Source: Thermomicrobiales bacterium (GTDB lineage: Bacteria > Chloroflexota > Chloroflexia > Thermomicrobiales > UBA6265). Taken from it: a stretch of 64,000 bases of DNA. The stretch spans positions 161,207 through 225,206 of the forward strand of contig JAUJOZ010000004.1 in assembly GCA_030447415.1 (NCBI GenBank), read 5' to 3'. Made by a program: the position numbers and the translations under genes. The notes beneath the pieces are model-generated. The model ran no database searches and was not told the DNA's origin. It worked only from the letters and a program-made list of their open reading frames with translations. Of this stretch, positions 42,823-50,469 are shown piece after piece (within the stretch, counting starts at the first letter, position 1; every line of letters begins with the position of its first letter).

Positions 42823-42876
42823 GTCGCGTGGGTAAGGGGTACGCGACGACCCCGGCGCGGCAAACGCGGCCGCGCC
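42823..42876 (-). promoter_or_regulatory. Candidate structured leader RNA (two hairpins before terminator)
   Basis: Two further stems lie directly upstream of the terminator on the transcribed strand: ggcgcggc / gccgcgcc (42854-42876) and gtcgcgt / acgcgac (42823-42847). The order hairpin-hairpin-terminator-gene is what a riboswitch or attenuator looks like. I do not recognise a known riboswitch consensus in it. Confidence 0.4.
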
Positions 42877-43215
42877 ACGAGAGCCTACGACACCGACACC
42901 ATCTTGCCAAGGGAGGCGCCGGGGTGAGCCGATTCGTCGGTCGCCCTCGGAGCGCACCCGGCGCGGACAGGCCGCCGCGTCACGGGTGGGGTGGCTTTGG
43001 GCGGCAGGTACCGGCCCGGGCTGACACCGCTCGCCGGCACCCGCCGGGCTGGGCACCGGACGTCATCACCCGAGTGCACGCCGGTCGCTCCCGGACCGTT
43101 CCCTCTGCCGCTGTCGACGCCGACGGGAACCGTTCACTCCGCTCCGAGGCGACCCGGCGCTCGGCGGGAGCCATCAGCCCAACCCCGCCGGGATGGCACG
43201 CCACGACGCTCCGGC
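42877..43215. other. Intergenic region, no gene seen
   Basis: About 340 bp between the multi-TM protein gene and the structured leader of the permease. No supported ORF on either strand. The permease promoter should lie here. Confidence 0.4.
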
Positions 43216-44361
43216 TCAGCGCCTCTGAACGGTCCGCCGCTCTTCGGCCCAGGCGGCGACACCGGGGGCAAGGACATCGTGGTAGAGCTCGGCCAGCTGG
43301 AGCTGGGCCGGGACGGCGTGGGCATCGAGCGCGGCCTGCCCGGCCGGGGAAAGGCGGAGGCGCAACGCCCACACCCGGCGGGCCTCGTCACGGGCGAACC
43401 GGTCTACCGGTCGACGGTCGACGCTCCAAACGCGGCACGCGGCCTCCAGCGCCGCGTCGTCGAGCGAGAGAAAGCGCGCCTCGAGGAAGGTGACCGCCGG
43501 GTCCTCGTCACCGTCCACTGGCGAGACCACCGGGGCGATTCGACGCCGAGCGCCACCCTGGAAGGTCGGAAGAGGGACGAGGCGTCCCCATCCGTGGGGA
43601 GGTGATGTCGGATCCGGGGCGGGGGCGAACGCCAGCGCGGGAGTCGGGGACGGCGTTGCAACGTCCTCGGTTCCGTCGGTCTGGGGCACCACCGCACGCC
43701 CCGTCGGCTCCGGACGGCGCGTCTGTAGGTAGCCGGCGAAGATGACGGCTACCCCCGCTGCCATGGCGCCGTAGAGGGCCCCCTCGTACCCGAGGCGGGT
43801 CAAGGTCCCGCCCGAGGCCACCACCAGCGTGCCACCCGCGATCAGCAGGCAGCCGATCATCCGCTGCCGGTGGATCCCGCGCCGCCAGAACCGCCACGCC
43901 GAGAAGAGCGCCCCCCCCACCAGGATTAGCGTGCCGAGCGTGTTGATGCCGATCGCCAGGGTCTTCAGCGCCGGGCCGCGCTCGATCGCGTCCCAGCCGT
44001 CCGCCGCCAGCCGGGCTCGGTCAACAGGAGCATCAAAGACGAGCGCGGCCGCGAACGCCGTCACCAGCAGCGTCGCGCCCGGGGCGACGGCGGCGATCCG
44101 GCGGGGCGCCAGGAGGTAGAGCTCACCGAGCGCGAGGTAGCCGACCACCAGCGTCGCGCCGGCGAGGTAGTAGAGGCGGGCCAGCGTCGGCGTCCAGCCC
44201 AGGGTGGACCCAACGACCTCCACCCCGGCGGCCAGGGCGAAGACGGCGAAGGCAACGGTCCACGCGACCTTGTCCGGCCGGGGACGGTGCCGCGCATCCC
44301 ACGCGATGACGAGCGCGCAGGCCAGGCTGATCAGGGCGGACAGGGCGGCAAGCAGGACCAC
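43216..44361 (-). CDS. Seven-TM-like membrane protein with C-terminal soluble domain
   Basis: A 381-residue protein from GTG 44361 (ccggagcc upstream); the frame is open to 44478. Residues 1-~235 have about seven hydrophobic segments (VVLLAALSALISLACALVIA, VAWTVAFAVFALAAGVEVVG, YYLAGATLVVGYLALGELYL, ATLLVTAFAAALVF, TLAIGINTLGTLILVGGALF, MIGCLLIAGGTLVVAS, YGAMAAGVAVIFAGYLQ). A linker rich in Pro and Ala follows, then a soluble, Arg/Asp-rich domain (~300-381) with no family match. It lies 163 bp downstream of the cytochrome c gene on the same strand, so the two may act together in electron transfer at the membrane. Function unknown. Confidence 0.65.
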   Translation of the reverse strand: MVLLAALSALISLACALVIAWDARHRPRPDKVAWTVAFAVFALAAGVEVVGSTLGWTPTLARLYYLAGATLVVGYLALGELYLLAPRRIAAVAPGATLLVTAFAAALVFDAPVDRARLAADGWDAIERGPALKTLAIGINTLGTLILVGGALFSAWRFWRRGIHRQRMIGCLLIAGGTLVVASGGTLTRLGYEGALYGAMAAGVAVIFAGYLQTRRPEPTGRAVVPQTDGTEDVATPSPTPALAFAPAPDPTSPPHGWGRLVPLPTFQGGARRRIAPVVSPVDGDEDPAVTFLEARFLSLDDAALEAACRVWSVDRRPVDRFARDEARRVWALRLRLSPAGQAALDAHAVPAQLQLAELYHDVLAPGVAAWAEERRTVQRR

Positions 44362-44524
44362 GTCGCGCGTCGGCTCCGGGTTTCGGGGGCAGCGGGTCCG
44401 GCGGCGGGCGAAGGCGAACTCTCGACAGCGCGGAGTGGGCTCGACCTCCCGCCGCGATTCTACATCGGCCTGGCGCACCGGGAGGGAGACCGAGGCAGGA
44501 GTGCCTGGACCGAGACCACCGCGG

Positions 44525-45010
44525 CTAGGGCGCGGTCCCCGCCTGCGCCTGAATGTACGCGGCGATGTCGCGCACCGAGGCGTCGGAGAGTTGGGCCGTC
44601 GTGTACGGCCCCGGGGGGTGGTTGGCTCCCTCGCGGATCAGGACCAGGAGATTGTCGGCGGTAACGGCCGCACCCGGACCACCTGGCTCGCGAAGGTTGC
44701 CACCCGCCCCACCCGGTCCGTGGCAGCCAGAGCACTGAACCAGGAACTGAGTGCTGCCGCGGGTGACGTCACCGACGGCCGCCACGGCCGGACCGGCACC
44801 GGGACTGCCGGCGTTGGCGGCGACGGCGGTGCGGGTCGCCGCGGCGGCGGACGCGGCGGCGGTGGCGGCCGCGATCTGCTCGGCCGACGCCGTGGCGGTC
44901 GGCGTGATGCCGAGCGCCTGGTTGATCTCGGCCTGACTGGCGCGGCCGCACGCCGCGACCACGAGCGCGACGCCGACGACCGCGACGAGCAGGAACGCCC
45001 GAGTGCGCAT
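44525..45010 (-). CDS. Cytochrome c lipoprotein
   Basis: A 161-residue protein from ATG 45010. It has a lipoprotein signal (MRTRAFLLVAVVGVALVVAA-C21), an Ala/Thr-rich tether (~40-80) and a small cytochrome c domain with one heme site, CSGCH (C93, C96, H97). Its C-terminal helix is QLSDASVRDIAAYIQAQ. The usual axial Met in a (M)PxF loop before the last helix is missing: there is no Met at all after the heme motif, and the loop reads GANHPPGPYTTAQ. H in NHPPG could serve instead. It would be anchored outside the membrane and pass electrons. Likely cotranscribed with the downstream multi-TM protein. Confidence 0.85.
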   Translation of the reverse strand: MRTRAFLLVAVVGVALVVAACGRASQAEINQALGITPTATASAEQIAAATAAASAAAATRTAVAANAGSPGAGPAVAAVGDVTRGSTQFLVQCSGCHGPGGAGGNLREPGGPGAAVTADNLLVLIREGANHPPGPYTTAQLSDASVRDIAAYIQAQAGTAP

Positions 45011-45535
45011 CCTGGCTGGGCTCCTCACCACCGACCCGGTCCCTCCCCGAGTCGGCGGAGGATAGCAACCGGCCTTCGACGCGTCAATCACCGGCCCGGA
45101 GGCCGGCGCTGTATAGATCGGGAAGCGTCGCCAACCCCGCCGGCAGCTGCTCGGTCCAGGTGGCGATGCGCCAACGTCATGGTCTCCGCTACCAGGACGA
45201 GCCAGCGCGAAGTGCTCCGACCTGTCCTGCTGTGGCCGCGCCGATCGTGGGAACGGGGATGAGAGCCTGCGATGATTAGCACATCAGCACAGACGGGACA
45301 GATGGATTCGCGGCACGGGCGCACCGCGTACCAGCGACGGATCCGGTGTCTACCAAACCGGTGCAACACGAGGCGTATGGCGCGCACGTCGCCGAACCGC
45401 GCACGTCACTCGGGGGGCGGCAAGTCGTAGTGCTATAAGCTTGGCGACAAGGTGCGGCACCTGGAGAAAGGTGACATGGTGGGGTGGCAAGGCACATCAC
45501 GAGCAGGAGCGGAAACTCGGGAGCGTCGGGACACC
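45011..45535. other. Region with a relic zinc-ribbon-like frame
   Basis: A 525-bp gap between cytochrome c and GNAT genes. The minus frame 45387-45280 reads RAIRLVLHRFGRHRIRRWYA...CRESICPVCADVLIIAGSHP, like the start of a DUF6431-type zinc ribbon (RWY...CPVCGG.L.V.G). The rest is not readable, so it is probably the remnant of a transposon-associated gene. Nothing else is seen. Confidence 0.35.
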
Positions 45536-46375
45536 ATGCCGCCCGCCGCGCCTGCCATCGACCCCTCGACCATCGCCGCGGTGATCGAGGCCAACATCAA
45601 CGCGTACTTGCTGTCCTTCGCCCGTCTGCCGGGTGCTCTTCTCCACGATGACGGCCGCAGCGTCTGGATCGATTCCGGCACGGCCACCCCCACCTTCAAT
45701 GCCGTGGTGTCCGCTCACTTCAGCCTGGACAGCGTCGATGCCCAGATCGAGTCCGTTCTCTCCCAGTTCCGGCGCCGGTCCCGACCCGTGACTTGGCACG
45801 TTGGCCCCTCAACGGAGCCGGCTGACCTGGGGCGCTTCCTCCTGGCACACGGCATGACCCACAGCGAGGATGAGCCAGGCATGGCCATTGACATCGACCG
45901 CCTGCAGGAGGAGGGCACCGTCCCGCCGGGGCTGACGATCGACATGGTCCGCGATAAGCGCGGCCTGGAAGCGTGGGTCTCTGTCTGGCTCTTCCCGGTG
46001 CCCGACGACGGGCGTCGACGCTATCTCAATGCCTTGCGCCAGCTAGGGCTGCACGGCGATCTCCCCCGGCGCTACTACCTCGGCCGATTGGACGGCACGC
46101 CCGTGGCGACCGCGGAACTCTTCGCCTTCGCGGGGGTGGCCGGGGTGCACAACGTGGTCACACTACCCGAGGCGAGACGCCAGGGGATCGGCACTGCGAT
46201 GACCCGGCGGGTGTTGGACGACGCGCGCGCCCTCGGCTGTCGAGTCGGGGCGTTGACGGCATCGCCATCCGGGATCGGAAGCTATCGCCGGATTGGGTTC
46301 GAGGAGTATTGCTGGTTTCGCCGATTCGAATGGCACCCGGGCCAGGGTGCGGCGCACCATCAGACCGAGTCATGA
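45536..46375 (+). CDS. GNAT-family N-acetyltransferase
   Basis: A 279-residue protein. ATG 45536 is preferred on homology; the frame is open to 45452. The C-terminal ~150 residues are a GNAT domain: GTPVATAELFAFAGVAGVHN, VVTLPEARRQGIGTAMTRRV (acetyl-CoA loop RRQGIGTA) and GIGSYRRIGFEEYCWFRRFE. The N-terminal half (~130 residues, NINAYLLSFARLPGALLHDD) matches the N-terminal domain often found in two-domain GNATs that have lost the first active site. The substrate is unknown. It is a stand-alone gene. Confidence 0.85.
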   Translation: MPPAAPAIDPSTIAAVIEANINAYLLSFARLPGALLHDDGRSVWIDSGTATPTFNAVVSAHFSLDSVDAQIESVLSQFRRRSRPVTWHVGPSTEPADLGRFLLAHGMTHSEDEPGMAIDIDRLQEEGTVPPGLTIDMVRDKRGLEAWVSVWLFPVPDDGRRRYLNALRQLGLHGDLPRRYYLGRLDGTPVATAELFAFAGVAGVHNVVTLPEARRQGIGTAMTRRVLDDARALGCRVGALTASPSGIGSYRRIGFEEYCWFRRFEWHPGQGAAHHQTES

Positions 46376-46986
46376 ACCGCGCGTAAGCGACGACGCGGCG
46401 CGATGGAGGAACCGGGCCGCGACGGCGGACGGCCACGGGGACCAGCAGTCAGCCGTAACCCAACGCCAGCCGGCGGCACCACGCCATCCAGGCAAAGGAG
46501 CGTTCGCTCCAGCACCGCGGCAGGAGCACGAGGCCGGCTTGGCGGCGGGGAGATCGACGCCGCCAAGGCGGATCCCGTGCACCACCACCGACCGCGCCGC
46601 GGCCCCACCCGTGTTGCCCTCATCGGGAGGAAACCCTGATCCTGGCGCTCGTTGCCTCCTGAACCGCCCCGCTTAAGCCCGCCACCCGGGCGCGCTGCTG
46701 CCGGGCAGCCGCCGTCAGCCGCGCCACCAGCAGATGCCGAGAAGTACCCGCGGCTCGGTAGGCCTTCGATCGCTGCCAACGACCAGGTTATGCCCCCGCC
46801 ATCGGGCGTTCCTCACGGCGTCCGCTCATTACCGATTCACCCCGGGAGCGCGGCCTCCCACCCCACCGCCAAGCAACATCTCTTCCGCGGGGACGAACGC
46901 TCTTCTCTCGCCGTGTCCATTGGGCGGGCAGACATGCCGCGCTTGCCTACACCTGGTCTACCCGGTCAGACCGTGCCTCACCCGCT
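46376..46986. other. Intergenic region, no gene seen
   Basis: About 610 bp between the convergent GNAT and YtxH genes. The open frames are Pro/Arg-rich shadows without RBS or family signal. I see no RNA gene. Confidence 0.45.
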
Positions 46987-47346
46987 CTAGACGGCGCCGC
47001 TCGTCCGAGCTCGGTCCGCCGCGTCGTCGATCTCGCGCTCGATCGCGGGACTGACGTCGTCGGAGGCCGCCCCCTCGTCGTCGCCCCGGACCTGGGCGAC
47101 CAAGTCGGTCGCCTTGTCCTTGAGCTGGACGGCGCGCTCGGCCACCATCTCGCGGGTCTGCTCGCCTCGCATCGGGGCGAAGACGAGCGCCAGGATCGCA
47201 CCCACCACCAAGCCGAGCGCGAACCCGCCGAAGAAGCCGCTGCTCTCTGCTTCGTCCTCGCGCTTCAACTGCTCGATGTCAGCCTCTGCCGCGCGTCGCC
47301 GCGCCGCCTCGGCCTGCTCCAGCAACCGTTCTCGCCAACTCGCCAT
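46987..47346 (-). CDS. YtxH domain-containing protein
   Basis: A 119-residue protein from ATG 47346 (AGAGGAGG RBS). The N-terminal helix is charged (WRERLLEQAEAARRRAAEAD), then GFFGGFALGLVVGAILALVF-APMRGEQTREMV is the YtxH signature: a glycine-rich TM helix followed by P-x-x-G-x-x-T/x-R. A coiled-coil-like amphipathic helix (RAVQLKDKATDLVAQVRG) follows. Such proteins are stress-associated membrane proteins of unknown biochemical role. Likely in one operon with the membrane protein gene upstream; a 14-bp inverted repeat lies between them. Confidence 0.85.
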   Translation of the reverse strand: MASWRERLLEQAEAARRRAAEADIEQLKREDEAESSGFFGGFALGLVVGAILALVFAPMRGEQTREMVAERAVQLKDKATDLVAQVRGDDEGAASDDVSPAIEREIDDAADRARTSGAV

Positions 47347-47365
47347 GGCCACCTCCTCTGGCTAT

Positions 47366-47425
47366 TGGGTGGTGGGTGCCGGCGATGGTCCTCGGGACCC
47401 CGTTGTTCCCAGCACCCACCACCCA
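47366..47425. repeat. 14-bp inverted repeat between two operon genes
   Basis: Arms tgggtggtgggtgc (47366-47379) and gcacccaccaccca (47412-47425) are perfect complements with a 32-nt spacer. It starts 4 bp after the upstream gene's stop codon and 20 bp before the YtxH start. It may be an mRNA-stabilising or attenuating stem-loop. Confidence 0.65.
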
Positions 47426-47429
47426 CGTT

Positions 47430-47834
47430 CTACGCGCGCTTGCGGCCCTTGGTGTCCCGACCGGTGACCGTCCGGGTCATCGCCCGCATCTTGGCGTAGG
47501 TGCTGGCCACCGTCAGGATCGGCTTGACCGCTTCTTCGGTCACGAACGCGGCTGTGCCACGCACCCGCTTGACTGTGCCGGTCAGCTCCTCCAGGAGTGG
47601 GATGACGCGGTCCTTGATCTGGAAGACGAGGAACGCCAGCGCCGCGGCGATGGCGGCGAGAATGACGACGACGAGCAGGAAGAGCAGCACCACGAAGATG
47701 ACCGCGATGTCCCGCAGCCGCTCCAAGGCCGACTGATCGGCGTCACCGAGGACGTACAGGCCCCAGATGATGAGGGCGAGGATTACCAGGAGGCCGACCC
47801 CGCCCCCGATCGCGTACAGCTTCCACTTGCCCAT
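47430..47834 (-). CDS. Two-TM membrane protein, unknown
   Basis: A 134-residue protein from ATG 47834 (agaggacgcg upstream). TM1 is LYAIGGGVGLLVILALIIWG; after a charged stretch (DADQSALERLRD) TM2 is IAVIFVVLLFLLVVVILAAI. A long amphipathic helix (FQIKDRVIPLLEELTGTVKR) and a basic C-terminus follow (RTVTGRDTKGRKRA). This architecture is like DUF948/phage-shock-like membrane proteins found beside YtxH genes. It precedes the YtxH gene in the same direction, with an inverted repeat between. Confidence 0.75.
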   Translation of the reverse strand: MGKWKLYAIGGGVGLLVILALIIWGLYVLGDADQSALERLRDIAVIFVVLLFLLVVVILAAIAAALAFLVFQIKDRVIPLLEELTGTVKRVRGTAAFVTEEAVKPILTVASTYAKMRAMTRTVTGRDTKGRKRA

Positions 47835-48122
47835 CGCGTCCTCTGCCCCTTCCCGGGGGGCGCACTCGCGCCCGTCGCCGCCGGCCCGCAGCCCCACCGC
47901 GCCGCCCCGTCGGGGCGCGGCGCGGACGGGGTTTCGCCAGGATATCCGACGCCGCGAAGCGCAAAACGTGCGCCACCGGCCGCTTCGACCTTTACGGCAT
48001 CGGCCCGACGGTCATCTTAGCCGATAGGGACACGGCGGGCGCCCGCTTTGACGGCGACGCCCGTGGTCGGCACGACGGCGACCAAACCGCGACGCGCCAG
48101 GCGGGCGCGCCGGGCCACGTGC

Positions 48123-49331
48123 CTAGCGGGCGGCGGGCGACCCGGTCGACACCTCGCGGATGGTGCCGCCGCCGAGGACCTCATCGTTGCGGTAGAACAC
48201 CACCGTCTGGCCGGGGGCTGCCACCGGAGCGTCGCCGATGAAATCGAGCGACGCCTCACCAGGCATCGGGCCGGGCGTGACGGTCGCTGACACCGGGATG
48301 CCGCGGTAGCGCACCACGACATCGGCCGCGAAGGGTGCCGCCGGCCAAGACCCGTCGATGAGCGCGACCGCGTCGGCCGTGAGCGCACGCGCGCTCGCCT
48401 CCGCCCGCGAGCCGACGACGAGGCGGTTGGCCGCGGTATCGAGCTTCAGCACGTAGAGCGGCTCCGGCCCGGCGACGCCGATCCCGCGCCGCTGGCCGAC
48501 GGTGTGGTGGACCAGTCCTCGGTGGCGGCCGAGGGGCGTGCCGACCGCGTCGACGATCTCCCCGGAGCGCGCCACATCCGGCCGCCGGGCAGCGACGAAG
48601 GCGGCGTACGACCGCTTTCCGACGAAGCAGATCTCCTGGCTCTCGGCCTTATCGGCGACCGGGAGGCCGAAGGCGCGCGCCAGGCGCCGGACCTCCGGCT
48701 TGGTCAGGTTGCCGAGGGGGAAGCGGACGTAGCCAAGTTGGTCCTGGGTCATCGTGTATAGGACGTAGCTCTGGTCCTTGGCGCGGTCGACCGCGCGGAA
48801 GAGGCGGTTCGGCGTGCCCCGGGCCGGGTCGCCGTGGACGATGCGGGCGTAGTGGCCGGTCGCCAGGCAGTCGGCGCCGAGCAGGCGGGCACGGTGGACG
48901 AGGTGGCGGAACTTGACGTGGCGATTGCACTCCAGGCAGGGGTTGGGGGTCCGACCCGCGGCGTACTCGTCGACGAACCGGTTGACCACCGCCGCGCCGA
49001 ACTCGACCTCCATGTTGACGGCGTAGAAGGGGACGCCAATCCGGGCGCAGGTGGCGCGAGCGTCGTCCATCGCCGGGATGCCGCAGCAGGGGTTGGCCCG
49101 GTGCTCGGCGTCACCCGGCGAGAAGAGGCGCAGATTGATGCCGACGACGTTGTAGCCCCGCTCGCGCATCACCAGCGCGGTTACCGCGCTGTCGACCCCA
49201 CCGCTCATGGCGACGACGGCGGTCCGCCCCCCGCCGTCGCGTGGACCGATCTTCTCCTCCGCGAGGAGGTCCGCGACGGCAGCCGGCATCGTGTCGGCCT
49301 CGCACGTGGTGGAGCAGACGATTTCGGCCAC
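48123..49331 (-). CDS. mnmA: tRNA-specific 2-thiouridylase MnmA
   Basis: A 402-residue enzyme that places the 2-thio group on U34 of tRNA(Lys/Glu/Gln). It has the PP-loop SGGVDS (43-48), NPCLECN (nucleophile C132) and ESQEICF (C235, the persulfide Cys). DQSYVLYTM and GRHRGLVHHTVGQRRGIGV are also family signatures. The start is GTG 49331 (CGGAGACC). The extra N-terminal ~37 residues (EIVCSTTCEADTMPAAVADL) are not part of the usual protein. Cytosolic; sulfur comes from a cysteine desulfurase encoded elsewhere. No cotranscribed partner is evident. Confidence 0.95.
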   Translation of the reverse strand: MAEIVCSTTCEADTMPAAVADLLAEEKIGPRDGGGRTAVVAMSGGVDSAVTALVMRERGYNVVGINLRLFSPGDAEHRANPCCGIPAMDDARATCARIGVPFYAVNMEVEFGAAVVNRFVDEYAAGRTPNPCLECNRHVKFRHLVHRARLLGADCLATGHYARIVHGDPARGTPNRLFRAVDRAKDQSYVLYTMTQDQLGYVRFPLGNLTKPEVRRLARAFGLPVADKAESQEICFVGKRSYAAFVAARRPDVARSGEIVDAVGTPLGRHRGLVHHTVGQRRGIGVAGPEPLYVLKLDTAANRLVVGSRAEASARALTADAVALIDGSWPAAPFAADVVVRYRGIPVSATVTPGPMPGEASLDFIGDAPVAAPGQTVVFYRNDEVLGGGTIREVSTGSPAAR

Positions 49332-49567
49332 GAGCGATGGTCTCCGGGGCTTGGCTCAGGGCAACGGCGTAGCCGACCATGGTGAGATCGGTCGACGGTG
49401 AGGGCGCGCAGATGCGATAGCGAAGGGCGCTCTGCCCTCCGGTCGGCTGCAGACCGACAACACAACCGCCCGGGTGCGACCGTTCGGGCTGCGATCAGGA
49501 ACGGGAGCCTCCCCTCCAGGCGATCAGCACGCCGGGTCGTGTGGGAGGCTAGGGGCGTCGCCAGGCG

Positions 49568-50230
49568 CTACGTGGTCAGAACGGCACGGACGACGTAGCG
49601 GGACACGTACTCGCCAGTGTCGTAGTTGAACTCCCCACCGCAGGTGATCAGGGTCAGGCTTGGGTCCTCGGTCTCGCCGACGATCTCCTGGATTGGGGCG
49701 GTGGCGTTCTCATAGAGCTCGGTCCACTCGACCGCGTAGGTGTAGGCGGTGCCGTCTTCGCCGACGACTTCGATCGTGTCACCTTCCGCGAGGGTCCCCA
49801 GGTTCGCGAAGACCGCCGGTCCCACTTCCCAGTAATCGACGTGACCGGCCATCACCGCGTTGCCGTTACCCCCGGGCTTGGCGGTCTCCTGGTACCAGGA
49901 AACGACCCACGGACCGGTCGGGTTCTGCATCACCCCGTCGACGATTTGGACCGTCTCAACCGGGGCGTCGACCCCTGCCTTCTCGATGCGAATGGCGACG
50001 GGCAGCGCCCCTTCGCGGCGGGCGACCAGCGGCAACGTCGGACCGATCGGCCCCGGACGCCGGACGCCGGTGGACGGCACGTCGCCAAACCCGGGCGCAT
50101 CCGCGTCACCGTCCTGCGCGGCGACCCGCACGGCCGGGACGACCGCGGCGAGGAGCAAGAGAACCCCTAGCAACAGCGCGGACAGCCGCCGGCTCGGGCC
50201 CGAATGCGTCGTCGTCTCTGGCGTTCCCAT
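49568..50230 (-). CDS. Class F/E-type sortase
   Basis: A 220-residue protein from ATG 50230. The N-terminal TM/signal anchor is LSALLLGVLLLLAAVVPAV (16-34), followed by a spacer. The catalytic domain carries NAVMAGHVDYWEVG (H130), SLTLITCGGE (C197, TLxTC) and YVSRYVVRA (R211). It belongs to the sortases lacking a dedicated adjacent substrate (class E/F-like). Sortases cleave a C-terminal sorting motif and attach the protein to the cell envelope. No LPxTG-type protein is seen in this window. Its presence fits an envelope of Gram-positive-like organisation, as in many Chloroflexota. Divergent from the ABC transporter genes. Confidence 0.87.
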   Translation of the reverse strand: MGTPETTTHSGPSRRLSALLLGVLLLLAAVVPAVRVAAQDGDADAPGFGDVPSTGVRRPGPIGPTLPLVARREGALPVAIRIEKAGVDAPVETVQIVDGVMQNPTGPWVVSWYQETAKPGGNGNAVMAGHVDYWEVGPAVFANLGTLAEGDTIEVVGEDGTAYTYAVEWTELYENATAPIQEIVGETEDPSLTLITCGGEFNYDTGEYVSRYVVRAVLTT

Positions 50231-50469
50231 GTGTCCTCTGTGTCCTCCGTGCTGTTTCCCCGGGCGCGCCGGCCAACGTGCGGGCGCACCAGGCCTCCGG
50301 ATTGGGGTCATTTCGCGTCCACCAGTATACGACGCGTGGGCCCGGTGTTCAGCCCTCCGACCCGCTCTTGCGTTCCCGTCGCTGAGGCGTATCCTACGCG
50401 TCACCGGCGGACGCGGCATGTGATTGCGGCGCGGGACCGGACATTCGTCTCGACGAGGAGGAGAGGCCG

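Noticed and set aside
41040..43490. Long plus-strand ORFs opposite the permease
   Set aside because: Asp/His/Arg-rich antisense products without a family; the minus-strand permease is certain.
48017..48119. 33-codon basic ORF after mnmA
   Set aside because: No RBS and only Arg/Ala-rich composition; likely chance in GC-rich DNA.
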